Positions 1 to 6,961 of a stretch of DNA of 12,035 bases are shown one piece after another. Position 1 is the first letter of the stretch. Each line of letters begins with the position of its first letter. The DNA is from an uncultured Eubacteriales bacterium (lineage in GTDB: Bacteria > Bacillota > Clostridia > Christensenellales > CAG-138). Under the pieces are notes generated by a model. The model did not search any database and was not told where the DNA came from. It was given only the letters and a program-made list of their open reading frames with translations. The position numbers were made by a program, and so were the translations under genes. Where the stretch lies: NCBI GenBank assembly GCA_900542615.1, contig UQOG01000054.1, positions 1 through 12,035 of the forward strand, in the 5' to 3' direction.

Positions 1-20
1 CCCAGCCCGTTTATCCCGCC

Positions 21-833
21 TTATCCCAGCCTGTCCTTTTTCCCCAGCCCCAGGTCCCGCCAGAGCCATACGCCGGCCCCAAGGGCCAGGGCCAGCACCA
101 GCAGGTTATAGGCCCAGGGGGCGTTGGGCAGCAGGAAGGAGCCCATCAAGTTCACCGCCATGTGAAAGGCCACCGAAGCCCACAGGGAGTCGCAGGCGTC
201 CCGCACCAGGCACATCACCGCTCCCAGCAGGGCCGCGTAGGCGATCCACACCGGGTGGCCGTGAAGCAGGCCGAAGAGCAGGGAGCCAATGGCGATGGCC
301 CAGGGCCGGGCCATGGCCGTGCGCAGGGTATCATAGATCAGGCCCCGGAAAAGCATCTCCTCCAGCAGGGGGGCCAGGATGGCAATGGACAGCACCCGAA
401 GCCACAGGGGGCCAACCAATAGGGCCTCCGACTGGGCGGCATAGTCCGAAAGCAGCCGCTCCGGCAAAAAGCCCAGCAGCAGGGATATGGCCGTACCCAG
501 GGCCATGCCCAGGGCCACGCACCGGACCGCCAAGGTATGGGACAGCGAGGTCAGGCCCAGGAACTGGGCAAAGGGCTTTTTCCCCAGGGCGCTGACGCCC
601 AATAAAATGCCGATGGCCAACACGTTGGTGATCAGGGAAATATAGGTCTGGGCTTGCAACAGCCTTTGGGTAACGGTCTGCTGCAAGGTCTCCAGCGTAG
701 CCGTCCCCTCCCCTGCCACCAGGATGCCGATCACTGCCCCGGCGGCGGTGGTCACCAGGATCTGCAAAACCAGGTATCCTACCGTATATAGGCTGACTAA
801 GCCCAGGCTTTTCCAGCAAGCTTTACTTTTCAT
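21..833 (-). CDS. CPBP family intramembrane metalloprotease
   Basis: Predicted 270-residue multi-pass membrane protein of the CPBP (CAAX protease / bacteriocin-processing, Abi) family. The family signatures are visible: EExxxR at residues 158-163 (LLEEMLFRG), an FxxxH-type motif ending at His191 (LLFGLLHGH), and the third block with His224 and Asn228 (AFHMAVN). The glutamates and histidines are the expected metal and catalytic residues. Hydrophobic segments fill most of the protein. The ATG at 833 is chosen because AGAGGTG lies 5 bases upstream. The frame stays open to 1043, but that extension is polar and crosses the divergent promoter region. The gene diverges from psuK. Members act in prenyl-protein processing, bacteriocin self-immunity or membrane-protein turnover; the substrate here cannot be told. 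Family assignment is firm, role unknown. Confidence 0.9.
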   Translation of the reverse strand: MKSKACWKSLGLVSLYTVGYLVLQILVTTAAGAVIGILVAGEGTATLETLQQTVTQRLLQAQTYISLITNVLAIGILLGVSALGKKPFAQFLGLTSLSHTLAVRCVALGMALGTAISLLLGFLPERLLSDYAAQSEALLVGPLWLRVLSIAILAPLLEEMLFRGLIYDTLRTAMARPWAIAIGSLLFGLLHGHPVWIAYAALLGAVMCLVRDACDSLWASVAFHMAVNLMGSFLLPNAPWAYNLLVLALALGAGVWLWRDLGLGKKDRLG

Positions 834-920
834 GCGCACCTCTTTTCCCCTTGCCTGATTGGCTTTCAGCCGAAAAGGCCAAGGGATCTTGTATTTTTTC
901 CATGTGTTTGCGGGTTTCAC

Positions 921-949
921 CTGTATTTTACCACAGTCTATGGTATAAT
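921..949 (+). promoter_or_regulatory. Extended -10 promoter of psuK-psuG
   Basis: TGGTATAAT at 941-949 is a perfect extended -10. The best -35 at 17 bp spacing is CTGTAT (921-926), which is poor. The start point would be near 956, leaving a leader of about 28 bases with GGAGG at 971-975 before the psuK ATG at 984. The -35 zone overlaps the -10 of the divergent CPBP promoter. Confidence 0.65.
925..933 (-). promoter_or_regulatory. Candidate extended -10 promoter for the CPBP gene
   Basis: On the minus strand the sequence reads TGGTAAAAT, an extended -10 (TGn plus TAAAAT, one mismatch to TATAAT). No good -35 is visible at 16-18 bp, which is tolerated by extended -10 promoters. It would give a leader of about 85 bases before the ATG at 833. 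Assignment rests on motif only. Confidence 0.45.
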
Positions 950-983
950 GACTATTGCCATTTGCCAAAGGGAGGAATGCCCT

Positions 984-1862
984 ATGAAAAACCGGATCTG
1001 CGTGCTGGGCGGTATGAATATGGATATTACCGGCGCGCCCCACGCATCCCTATGCCCCGGGGATTCCAACCCGGGTACCGTCCGTATGACCCCGGGAGGC
1101 GTGGGCCGCAATATCGCGGAAAATTTAGCCCGCATGGGCTTTCAGGTGGAGCTGGTGGCCCCCCTGGGCAACGATGGCTTCGCCTCCCTTTTGCGCCAGG
1201 CCTGTATGCAGGACGGCATCGGCCTCAGCCTCGCCCCCTCCCTGCCCATGGCCTCCAGCGTGTACCTTTGCCTCATGGACGGCCGGGGGGATATGTATGC
1301 GGCGGTGAACGATATGGCCCTTTGCGAATCCCTGTCCGTGGGCCAGCTGCCCTTGGACGCCCTCCCCGCCTTCCACGGGATGGTGTTGGACGCCAACCTA
1401 CCCGGGCCCGTATTGGAGGCCGCCGCCCGGCAGGCTGCGGGCCCCCTCATCGCGGACCCCGTCTCTGCCCAGAAGGCGGAACGGCTCCTTCCCCTGCTGC
1501 CCCAATTGGCCGCCATCAAGCCCAACCGGATGGAGGCCGCCCGGCTCACCGGGGAAAGCGACCCGGCAAAGGCCGCCGCAGCCCTGTGCCAAATGGGGGT
1601 CCAGCGGGCGTTCGTATCCGCAGGTGCCTCGGGGTTGTACTATTGCGGCCAGGGCCAGGCCGGGATGCTGCCCTCCCGGGCGCTGACCCTTTGCAACGCC
1701 ACCGGCGCCGGGGACAGCGCCACCGCCGCCATTGCGGCGGGCTGCGTCCTGGGTTGGGATATGGAAACCATCGCCCGCTTCGCCTGCCGGGTGGCCGCCC
1801 TGACCCTGCAAAGCCCCAGGGCCGTAAGCCCCCAGCTTACCCCCAGCCTGCTGCAGGCGTGA
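984..1862 (+). CDS. psuK: PfkB-family sugar kinase, probable pseudouridine kinase
   Basis: 292-residue ribokinase/PfkB-family kinase. It is predicted to phosphorylate pseudouridine at the 5' position using ATP. The N-terminal glycine signature (GGVGRNIAENLARMG) is at residues 38-52, and the C-terminal signature TGAGDS is at 240-245 with Asp244 as the expected catalytic base. The IKPNRMEA stretch (178-185) matches the usual NxxE region of the family. The ATG at 984 has GGAGG 8 bases upstream; an in-frame ATG at 948 lies inside the -10 element and is excluded. The PfkB family has many substrates, so the pseudouridine assignment depends mainly on psuG 43 bases downstream in the same transcript. 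Without that neighbour I would call it only a PfkB carbohydrate kinase. Confidence 0.85.
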   Translation: MKNRICVLGGMNMDITGAPHASLCPGDSNPGTVRMTPGGVGRNIAENLARMGFQVELVAPLGNDGFASLLRQACMQDGIGLSLAPSLPMASSVYLCLMDGRGDMYAAVNDMALCESLSVGQLPLDALPAFHGMVLDANLPGPVLEAAARQAAGPLIADPVSAQKAERLLPLLPQLAAIKPNRMEAARLTGESDPAKAAAALCQMGVQRAFVSAGASGLYYCGQGQAGMLPSRALTLCNATGAGDSATAAIAAGCVLGWDMETIARFACRVAALTLQSPRAVSPQLTPSLLQA

Positions 1863-1905
1863 AACCCATCGTCATCAATTTACCCATGAATGGAGGATAT
1901 TCCCT

Positions 1906-2811
1906 ATGAACCCGTATCTGAAGTTATCCAATGAAGTGGCCGCCGCCCTGGCGGAAAACAAGCCCGTGGTGGCCCTGGAGAGCACCATCATCTCCCACGG
2001 GATGCCCTATCCCCAAAATGTGGAAACCGCCAAGACCTGCGAGGCCATCATCCGGGAAAACGGCGCCGTGCCCGCCACCTGCGCCATCCTGGGGGGCAGG
2101 CTGTGCGTAGGGCTGGAGCCGGAGCAGCTGGAGTACCTGGGCAAGGCCGGCCAGGCCGTTACCAAGGCCAGCCGCCGGGACATCGCCCGGCTGGTGGCTT
2201 CCAGGCAGGACGGCGCCACCACCGTGGCCGCCACCATGATCCTGGCCCATATGGCGGGGGTGCGGGTGTTTGCCACCGGGGGCATCGGCGGCGTACACCG
2301 GGGCGCGGAAACCACCATGGACATCTCCGCCGACCTGGAGGAGCTGGGCCGTACCCCTGTGGCCGTGGTTTGCGCCGGGGCCAAAAGCATCCTGGACCTG
2401 GGCCTGACCCTGGAATATCTGGAGACCAAGGGCGTGCCCGTATACGGCTACCAGACCCTGGAGCTGCCCGCCTTCTATACCCGCACCAGCGGCTTCCAGG
2501 TGGATTGCCGCATGGATACCCCCGAGGAGGTGGCCGCTGCCCTGCGGGCCAGCTTTGCCCTGGGCATGGGCAATGGTTCCCTGATCGTGAACCCCATCCC
2601 GGAAAAGGACAGCATGGACCCCACCTATATCAACCAGGTGATCCAGGACGCCGTGGAGGAGGCAAACCGCCAAGGCATCCATGGCAAGGCCATCACCCCC
2701 TTCCTGCTGGGCAGGATCAAGGACATCACCGGCGGCAAGAGCCTGGAGAGCAACATCGCCCTGGTGTACAACAACGCCCGGCTGGCTGCCCAGATCGCCG
2801 CCGCCCTGTAA
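1906..2811 (+). CDS. psuG: Pseudouridine-5'-phosphate glycosidase
   Basis: 301-residue enzyme of the PsuG/IndA (YeiN) family. It reversibly cleaves the C-C glycosidic bond of pseudouridine 5'-phosphate to uracil and ribose 5-phosphate. The N-terminal block VALESTIISHGMPYPQN starts at residue 22. Glu25, Lys87, Asp139 and Lys160 fall in conserved blocks at a constant offset of six from what I recall as the E. coli active-site and metal residues (Glu31, Lys93, Asp145, Lys166), so the active site looks intact. The GGIGGVHRGAE block is also present. Length is typical. GGAGG at 1892-1896 supports the ATG at 1906. It follows psuK in one transcript, and a hairpin terminator follows. No pseudouridine transporter gene is seen in the window. 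Confidence 0.97.
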   Translation: MNPYLKLSNEVAAALAENKPVVALESTIISHGMPYPQNVETAKTCEAIIRENGAVPATCAILGGRLCVGLEPEQLEYLGKAGQAVTKASRRDIARLVASRQDGATTVAATMILAHMAGVRVFATGGIGGVHRGAETTMDISADLEELGRTPVAVVCAGAKSILDLGLTLEYLETKGVPVYGYQTLELPAFYTRTSGFQVDCRMDTPEEVAAALRASFALGMGNGSLIVNPIPEKDSMDPTYINQVIQDAVEEANRQGIHGKAITPFLLGRIKDITGGKSLESNIALVYNNARLAAQIAAAL

Positions 2812-2830
2812 AAAGCAAGGTTTCGTTAAC

Positions 2831-2883
2831 AAAAAAAGGGCCGCTTGGCCGTCCGTATGGGACGGGCCAGGGCGGCCCCTTTT
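2831..2883. terminator. Bidirectional terminator between psuG and the MATE gene
   Basis: A long inverted repeat flanked by A-run and T-run. The outer arms pair AAAAGGGCCGC with GCGGCCCCTTTT, and inner arms TGGCC/GGCCA and GTCC/GGAC extend the stem, with small bulges. A-rich sequence on the left and TTTT on the right allow it to end transcription from both convergent genes, psuG (+) and MATE (-). Confidence 0.85.
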
Positions 2884-2899
2884 GCATGGGCGCGGCGGC

Positions 2900-4270
2900 T
2901 TATATGGCAGCGTCCAGGGTGGCGATCTGGGTGCGCAGGGTGCGCACCAGCAATACGGCGCTGACCGCCATGGAAATGGCCTCCGCAATGGGGTAGGCCC
3001 ACCAGGTGGCCTTGAGACCATAGACCTGGGAGAGGAAATACGCCACCGGCAGGATCACCGCCAGCTGCCGGCAGGCGGATACGAACAAACTCAGCTTGCC
3101 GTTGCCGATGGCCTGGAACAGGGTGGAGAACATGATGCTCACCGCCGCCACCGGGAAGCACCAGCTGATGATCCGCAAGGCGGGCACGCCGATCTCCAGC
3201 ATAAAGGCGGAGGCGTCAAAGAGCAGCAGGAACTGCTCCGCAAATATTTGGAACAGTACGGTACCCACGCTCATAATGGCCACTGCGTACAGGCAGCCGC
3301 AGCGCAGGGCTTCCTCCACCCGTTTGCGGTTGCGGGCGCCGTAGTTGTAGCTCATGATGGGCATGGTGCCGCTGTTGAGGCCGAATACCGGCATGAATAC
3401 AAAGGATTGCAGCTTGAAATATACCCCCAATACGCTGACGGCGGTGGGCGTAAAGGCGATGAGGATCTTGTTCATGCCGAAGTTGGTCACCGAGCCGATG
3501 GCCTGCATGACGATGCTGGGCAGGCCCACCCGGTAGATCTCGCTGATAAACTGGCGCTGGGGCCGGAAGCCCCGGAGCTTCACCTGGATAAGGCCGTTGT
3601 CCTTATGCAGGTAATACATGCCCACCAGCATACCCAGCAACTGGCCCAGCACCGTGGCGATGGCGGCGCCTGCCACCCCCAGCCTTGGGAAGCCCAGCAG
3701 GCCGAAAATGAGGATGGGATCGAAGACGATGTTGAAAATGGCGCCGGTAAGCTGGGAAAGCATGGCGTGGAAGGTATCCCCGGTCGCCTGCAGGACCTTT
3801 TCGAACATGCACTGGAAAATCAAAAAGATACAGGGCACCCCTACATAATAGAGGTAGGTGCAGGCATAGTCATAGATCTCCGCATCCGGGTTAAACACGG
3901 CGATCAGCTGGGGCGTAAACAGGGCGAACAGCAGCCCAAAGGCCGCGCCGCTGAGCAGGGACAGGAATTCTCCATGGGCAGCAGCCCGGTTGGCGTCCTC
4001 CTGGCGTTTTTCCCCCAGGCGACGGGCCACCAGGGAATTGACGCCCACGCCGGTGCCTACGGCCACCGCCACGATCAGCATTTGATAGGGGAATACCAGG
4101 GATACGGCGGTGAGGGCGTTTTCACTGATGCGGGATACGAAAATGCTATCCACGATATTATACATAGCCTGCATCAGCATGGACACCATCATGGGAAAGG
4201 ACATCTTCAATACCAGGGAACGGATGGGTTCTACGCCCATTTTATTCTCTACGGGTTGTTGTTTTTCCAT
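2900..4270 (-). CDS. MATE family multidrug efflux transporter
   Basis: 456-residue inner-membrane protein with about 12 hydrophobic helices in two similar halves, the normal size for MATE exporters. The N-terminal core (residues 11-50) has the typical opening: IRSLVLKMSFPMMVSMLMQ, then YNIVDSIFVSRISENALTAVS. Such proteins export cationic compounds by sodium or proton antiport. The substrate cannot be predicted. The ATG at 4270 has AAAGGAAA about 9 bases upstream; Met11 (MGVEP) is an alternative start. The gene is single, convergent with psuG and downstream of the ferredoxin terminator. A perfect palindrome lies about 50 bases upstream (see 4318-4333), suggesting specific regulation. Family call is firm; drug resistance is only a possibility. 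Confidence 0.93.
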   Translation of the reverse strand: MEKQQPVENKMGVEPIRSLVLKMSFPMMVSMLMQAMYNIVDSIFVSRISENALTAVSLVFPYQMLIVAVAVGTGVGVNSLVARRLGEKRQEDANRAAAHGEFLSLLSGAAFGLLFALFTPQLIAVFNPDAEIYDYACTYLYYVGVPCIFLIFQCMFEKVLQATGDTFHAMLSQLTGAIFNIVFDPILIFGLLGFPRLGVAGAAIATVLGQLLGMLVGMYYLHKDNGLIQVKLRGFRPQRQFISEIYRVGLPSIVMQAIGSVTNFGMNKILIAFTPTAVSVLGVYFKLQSFVFMPVFGLNSGTMPIMSYNYGARNRKRVEEALRCGCLYAVAIMSVGTVLFQIFAEQFLLLFDASAFMLEIGVPALRIISWCFPVAAVSIMFSTLFQAIGNGKLSLFVSACRQLAVILPVAYFLSQVYGLKATWWAYPIAEAISMAVSAVLLVRTLRTQIATLDAAI

Positions 4271-4291
4271 GTGCGCATGTTTCCTTTTCGC

Positions 4292-4297
4292 ATTCTA
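4292..4297 (-). promoter_or_regulatory. Weak candidate -10 for the MATE gene
   Basis: On the minus strand TAGAAT (5 of 6 to consensus) lies about 22 bases before the ATG. No recognisable -35 is found at 16-18 bp; that position overlaps the palindrome at 4318-4333. This would fit a promoter that depends on a regulator, but it is motif evidence only. Confidence 0.35.
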
Positions 4298-4317
4298 TAA
4301 TGATGGCGGCGGGAAAG

Positions 4318-4333
4318 GGTATGCCGGCATACC
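4318..4333. promoter_or_regulatory. Perfect 16-bp palindrome, candidate operator
   Basis: GGTATGCCGGCATACC is a perfect 16-bp inverted repeat with no spacer, in the gap between the ferredoxin terminator and the MATE start. It overlaps where the -35 of the MATE promoter should be. Perfect dyads of this length are typical of dimeric regulators. No regulator gene is adjacent in this window. Confidence 0.5.
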
Positions 4334-4341
4334 GCCAAGCC

Positions 4342-4376
4342 AAAATAAAGGACCCTTCCAATGGACGGGCCCTTTA
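4342..4376 (-). terminator. Terminator of the ferredoxin gene
   Basis: On the minus strand AAAGGGCCC and GGGTCCTTT form a stem with one A-C mismatch around a small TCCA/TGGA inner dyad, followed by TATTTTGG as the T-rich tail. It lies 32 bases past the ferredoxin stop codon and would isolate it from MATE. Confidence 0.75.
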
Positions 4377-4407
4377 ACATCCAATAAAAAGTAATGACGT
4401 GCAAAGA

Positions 4408-4578
4408 TTATTCGGGCTGGGGAGCGCCCACCGGGCAGGTGCTGGCACAAGCGCCACACTCGATGCACGCGCTGGCGTCGATCTCATACCGATCCGCGCC
4501 CTGGGAAATGGCGCTGACGGGGCAAGCGGCTTCGCAAGCGCCGCAGCTGATGCACTCGTCGCTGATAATGTATGCCAT
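4408..4578 (-). CDS. 2[4Fe-4S] ferredoxin, 56 residues
   Basis: Translating the minus strand from the ATG at 4578 gives a 56-residue protein starting MAYIISDECISCGACEAACP and ending VGAPQPE. It contains two complete CxxCxxCxxxCP motifs: Cys9, 12, 15, 19 and Cys38, 41, 44, 48. This is the classic clostridial 2[4Fe-4S] ferredoxin, a soluble low-potential electron carrier for enzymes such as pyruvate:ferredoxin oxidoreductase and hydrogenase. AAGGAGGT lies 8 bases upstream. It has its own strong promoter overlapping the ricT stop codon and its own terminator, so it is probably transcribed at a high level independently of the operon behind it. Its electron partners are not encoded nearby. Confidence 0.97.
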   Translation of the reverse strand: MAYIISDECISCGACEAACPVSAISQGADRYEIDASACIECGACASTCPVGAPQPE

Positions 4579-4609
4579 GAACGTATACCTCCTTGTATTT
4601 TCATCTTAC

Positions 4610-4637
4610 ATTGTAACACGGAATATGGGATTGTCAA
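4610..4637 (-). promoter_or_regulatory. Strong promoter of the ferredoxin gene
   Basis: On the minus strand a perfect -35 TTGACA (4637-4632), 16 bp spacer, and TACAAT (4615-4610) preceded by TGT, an extended -10. The -35 overlaps the TGA stop of ricT. The start point would be near 4603, giving a leader of about 25 bases that contains AAGGAGGT. Confidence 0.85.
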
Positions 4638-5707
4638 GGCTGCATTTTGTCCGCTGCCGGGGCGCTTTCCCCTCCGCTGCCGGCCGGGTTCGCCTTATGG
4701 GGCCGGTCCTCCTTGTGGGACCGGGGGCCCCGCCGCCGCCGCCGGGATTTCGGCCGTTCCCCCGCTGAAGCCGGGGCCTTTTCCTTGGCCTCCGGTTCGG
4801 CCTCCGGCGCGGCTTCCCCCTCCTGGCTCCGCTTGGGCCGTTCGGGCTTGGGCCGGGGGGCTTCCTTTTGCTCCCGGGGCGGCTTTTGGGCTGCCCCCGC
4901 CATGCCCAGCTCCCGGAAGGGATATTCCCGCATATCGATGCTGCCGTCCGGCAGCACGAACTTCACCTTGGTCTTTTCCGTCAGGATGTTGTTTTCCACC
5001 ACCGTGCCGGCTATGCCCTCCGGTGTAAATACCTCCTTGCCCACCTTGGGCATTTGCTTGCGCATGGTCTCATAGCAATCCTGCTCGTATTTGAGGCAGC
5101 ACATGAGCCTGCCGCAGATGCCGGAGATCTTGGTGGGGGACAGGGACAGGCTCTGCTCCTTGGCCATCTTGATGGATACCGGCTGGAAATCCGACAAAAA
5201 GGCTTTGCAGCATACCGGCCGGCCGCAGCTGCCCAAGCCGCCCAGCATCTTGGCCTCATCCCGCACGCCGATCTGCCGCAGCTCGATCCGGGTCTTGAAC
5301 ACCCCGGCCAGGTCCTTGACCAGCTCCCGGAAGTCCACCCGGCCGTCCGCGGTAAAGTAAAACACCACCTTGGAGCCGTTGAAGCTGTATTCCACATCCA
5401 CCAGCTTCATTTCCAGCCCCCGCTCCTGTATCTTTTGCAGGCACAGCTGGTACGCCCCTTTTTCCTTGGCCGCGTTCTGGTCCCGCATTTCCCGGTCCCG
5501 GGGGGTGGCCACCCGCTGCACGGTTTTAAGGGGCGCCAGGATCTTATCCTCCTCCACCTGGTGGGGGCCTTGGGCCACATCCCCAAATTCCACCCCCCGG
5601 GCGGTCTCCACGATGACCCCATCCCCTGCTTGCACTTCCAAATCGCCAGGGTCAAAGTAATAGACCTTGCTGCCGCCTCTGAATTTTACGCCGATTACGG
5701 TTTTCAT
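4634..5707 (-). CDS. ricT: PSP1-domain protein RicT (YaaT), Fe-S regulator subunit
   Basis: 357-residue PSP1-domain protein matching RicT/YaaT. In B. subtilis RicT works with RicA and RicF in an Fe-S complex that affects RNase Y-dependent mRNA maturation, sporulation and competence. The core starts MKTVIGVKFRGGSKVYYFDPG. Clustered cysteines that could bind Fe-S are at 161, 166, 167 (CGRPVCC), 198, 203, 204 (CGRLMCC) and 211. From about residue 270 the protein has a low-complexity tail rich in Lys, Arg, Pro and Glu with a run of arginines. B. subtilis RicT is about 275 residues, so this tail of roughly 85 is extra. The start is 6 bases past the holB stop; GAGGAG inside holB is rather distant. 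Genes for RicA and RicF are not in the window. Confidence 0.95.
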   Translation of the reverse strand: MKTVIGVKFRGGSKVYYFDPGDLEVQAGDGVIVETARGVEFGDVAQGPHQVEEDKILAPLKTVQRVATPRDREMRDQNAAKEKGAYQLCLQKIQERGLEMKLVDVEYSFNGSKVVFYFTADGRVDFRELVKDLAGVFKTRIELRQIGVRDEAKMLGGLGSCGRPVCCKAFLSDFQPVSIKMAKEQSLSLSPTKISGICGRLMCCLKYEQDCYETMRKQMPKVGKEVFTPEGIAGTVVENNILTEKTKVKFVLPDGSIDMREYPFRELGMAGAAQKPPREQKEAPRPKPERPKRSQEGEAAPEAEPEAKEKAPASAGERPKSRRRRRGPRSHKEDRPHKANPAGSGGESAPAADKMQP

Positions 5708-5713
5708 TCTGTA

Positions 5714-6631
5714 TTACGCAATCTCCTCTGCTATTTGTGTAAAAAGGCTGGTAAAGGTCGCCTGGTTGGAGGCGTTGGACGCCAGCCGTTCCAGGCCCTC
5801 CGCCAGCAGCTGGATCAGGGCCGTGATCTGCCGGTTATCCAGCTTGCCGGCAAACCTAGAAATGTCCCTTTCCTGTTCCGGGTTCTCCGATGGGGGCAGG
5901 CCCTGCTTATATCCCAGTATATCCCGCAGCAGGGACAGCATAAACATGGCGGCCTCCTCCCCTTCCTTGGCGATCTCCCCCAAACGGTCCAGGGGCAAGC
6001 CGCCTGAAAGCAAGGCAATTAGGAGGCGCTGGGCTTCCTGCCGCAGCTCCCGGTATTCCGGCTGTTCATACAGCCGCTTGGCCCGGCTCCAGGTGCCGCC
6101 CCAGGCCGCGTATCGCGCCGCGTCCTGGCTGGACGCGCCGGCCGCCTCCAGCCGCGCCCGGATCTCCGCCTGGGTAGGCCCCGGATACAGGAACCGGACG
6201 CACCGGGAGCGGATGGTGGGCAACAGGCCGTTCTCATTGCCGCTGAGCAAAAACAGCACGTCCGCCGGCGGCTCCTCCAGGGTCTTGAGCAGGGCGTTTT
6301 GCACGGTTTCGCTCATGGTATGGGCGTTGCGGATATACACGCAGCGCTTCCCCTCCATAAAGGGATGCTTTTGCAGGGCAGCCGTAAGCTCCCGGATCCG
6401 ATCCACCGGAATGGGGTCCGCCCCCAACTCCGTGTAATCCGGCCAGGCTGCCAGCTTGTCCGCAACGGCTTGGCCCACGCACCATAGGGCCGCCGCCTGC
6501 CGGCACAGGGCCTCCCCATAGGCGCTGTCCGGGCAAGCCACAAAGCAGGCGTGGGGGAACCTTCCGCTCCCCAGGGCGGCCAAAAGCCGCTGGGCCGCCT
6601 GCTGGCCCGGGGTGCGCACTTGGTTGGGCAT
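5714..6631 (-). CDS. holB: DNA polymerase III subunit delta prime
   Basis: 305-residue clamp-loader subunit of the AAA+ family, which helps load the beta clamp during replication. The KTLEEPP block (residues 116-122) and the SRC motif (142-144, TIRSRC) that carries the arginine finger are clear. The P-loop region near residues 30-40 is degenerate, as expected for delta prime, which does not hydrolyse ATP. The usual cluster of four zinc-binding cysteines after the P-loop region is missing: only Cys33, 43 and 51 occur there, widely spaced. The ATG lies 3 bases after the darA stop with no clear Shine-Dalgarno site, so translation is probably coupled. holB between darA and ricT is a conserved Firmicutes arrangement. 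Confidence 0.95.
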   Translation of the reverse strand: MPNQVRTPGQQAAQRLLAALGSGRFPHACFVACPDSAYGEALCRQAAALWCVGQAVADKLAAWPDYTELGADPIPVDRIRELTAALQKHPFMEGKRCVYIRNAHTMSETVQNALLKTLEEPPADVLFLLSGNENGLLPTIRSRCVRFLYPGPTQAEIRARLEAAGASSQDAARYAAWGGTWSRAKRLYEQPEYRELRQEAQRLLIALLSGGLPLDRLGEIAKEGEEAAMFMLSLLRDILGYKQGLPPSENPEQERDISRFAGKLDNRQITALIQLLAEGLERLASNASNQATFTSLFTQIAEEIA

Positions 6632-6634
6632 GGA

Positions 6635-6961
6635 TCAGAACCGGTAGTTGGCTTCCACGTCCACTACGAATACTGTGGCCCCGCCCAAGGTCACCTGGAC
6701 CGGGGTGGGGGAATTATCCACATACCCGGGCAGGGAGGTGGGAATGACCATATACTCCTTGCGCACGCTGGACTTCCCCCGGATGATATCCAGGGTCTCC
6801 TCCAGTTTTTCCTTTTCCACGCCGATCATCAGGGTGCTGTTGCCGCCATGGAGAAAGCCGCCGGTGGAGGATATACGGGTGACGCTGATATGGTGCTTGA
6901 CAAGTTCCCGGATCAAACGTTTGGAATCGTCGTTCTGGACGATGGCGAATATGAGTTTCAT
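6635..6961 (-). CDS. darA: Cyclic di-AMP receptor DarA (PII-like)
   Basis: 108-residue protein matching DarA/PstA (YaaQ), a PII-like trimeric receptor that binds c-di-AMP. It starts MKLIFAIVQNDDSKRLIREL and has the characteristic TGGFLHGGNSTLMIGVE block around residues 33-49. Length is nearly the same as B. subtilis DarA (109). GGAGG lies 5 bases before the ATG. That ATG overlaps the TGA of the upstream HAD gene in an ATGA, so the two are translationally coupled. Its downstream target is not established in the family. It sits in its usual place before holB, but without yaaR between them. Confidence 0.95.
   Translation of the reverse strand: MKLIFAIVQNDDSKRLIRELVKHHISVTRISSTGGFLHGGNSTLMIGVEKEKLEETLDIIRGKSSVRKEYMVIPTSLPGYVDNSPTPVQVTLGGATVFVVDVEANYRF

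Noticed and set aside
941..960. Imperfect dyad TGGTATAATGACTATTGCCA at the psuK promoter
   Set aside because: Only the outer five base pairs match, one a wobble, with mismatches in the middle. Not enough to call an operator.
948..983. Earlier psuK start at 948
   Set aside because: It overlaps the TATAAT at 944-949 and cannot be on the transcript; 984 has GGAGG upstream and matches the family N-terminus.
834..1043. N-terminal extension of the CPBP gene up to 1043
   Set aside because: The extra residues are polar and cross the divergent promoters and the psuK start. A good Shine-Dalgarno site lies before the ATG at 833.
1924..3021. 365-residue open frame on the minus strand
   Set aside because: Antisense to psuG and across its terminator. 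Low-complexity Gly/His/Gln sequence; psuG is certain.
2681..4300. 539-residue open frame on the plus strand
   Set aside because: It lies antisense to the MATE gene, which has clear family sequence and a start site. The translation is His/Gly/Gln-rich with no domain, typical of an antisense frame in GC-rich DNA.
4868..6007. 379-residue open frame on the plus strand
   Set aside because: Antisense to ricT and holB, both well identified. No Shine-Dalgarno site or domain.
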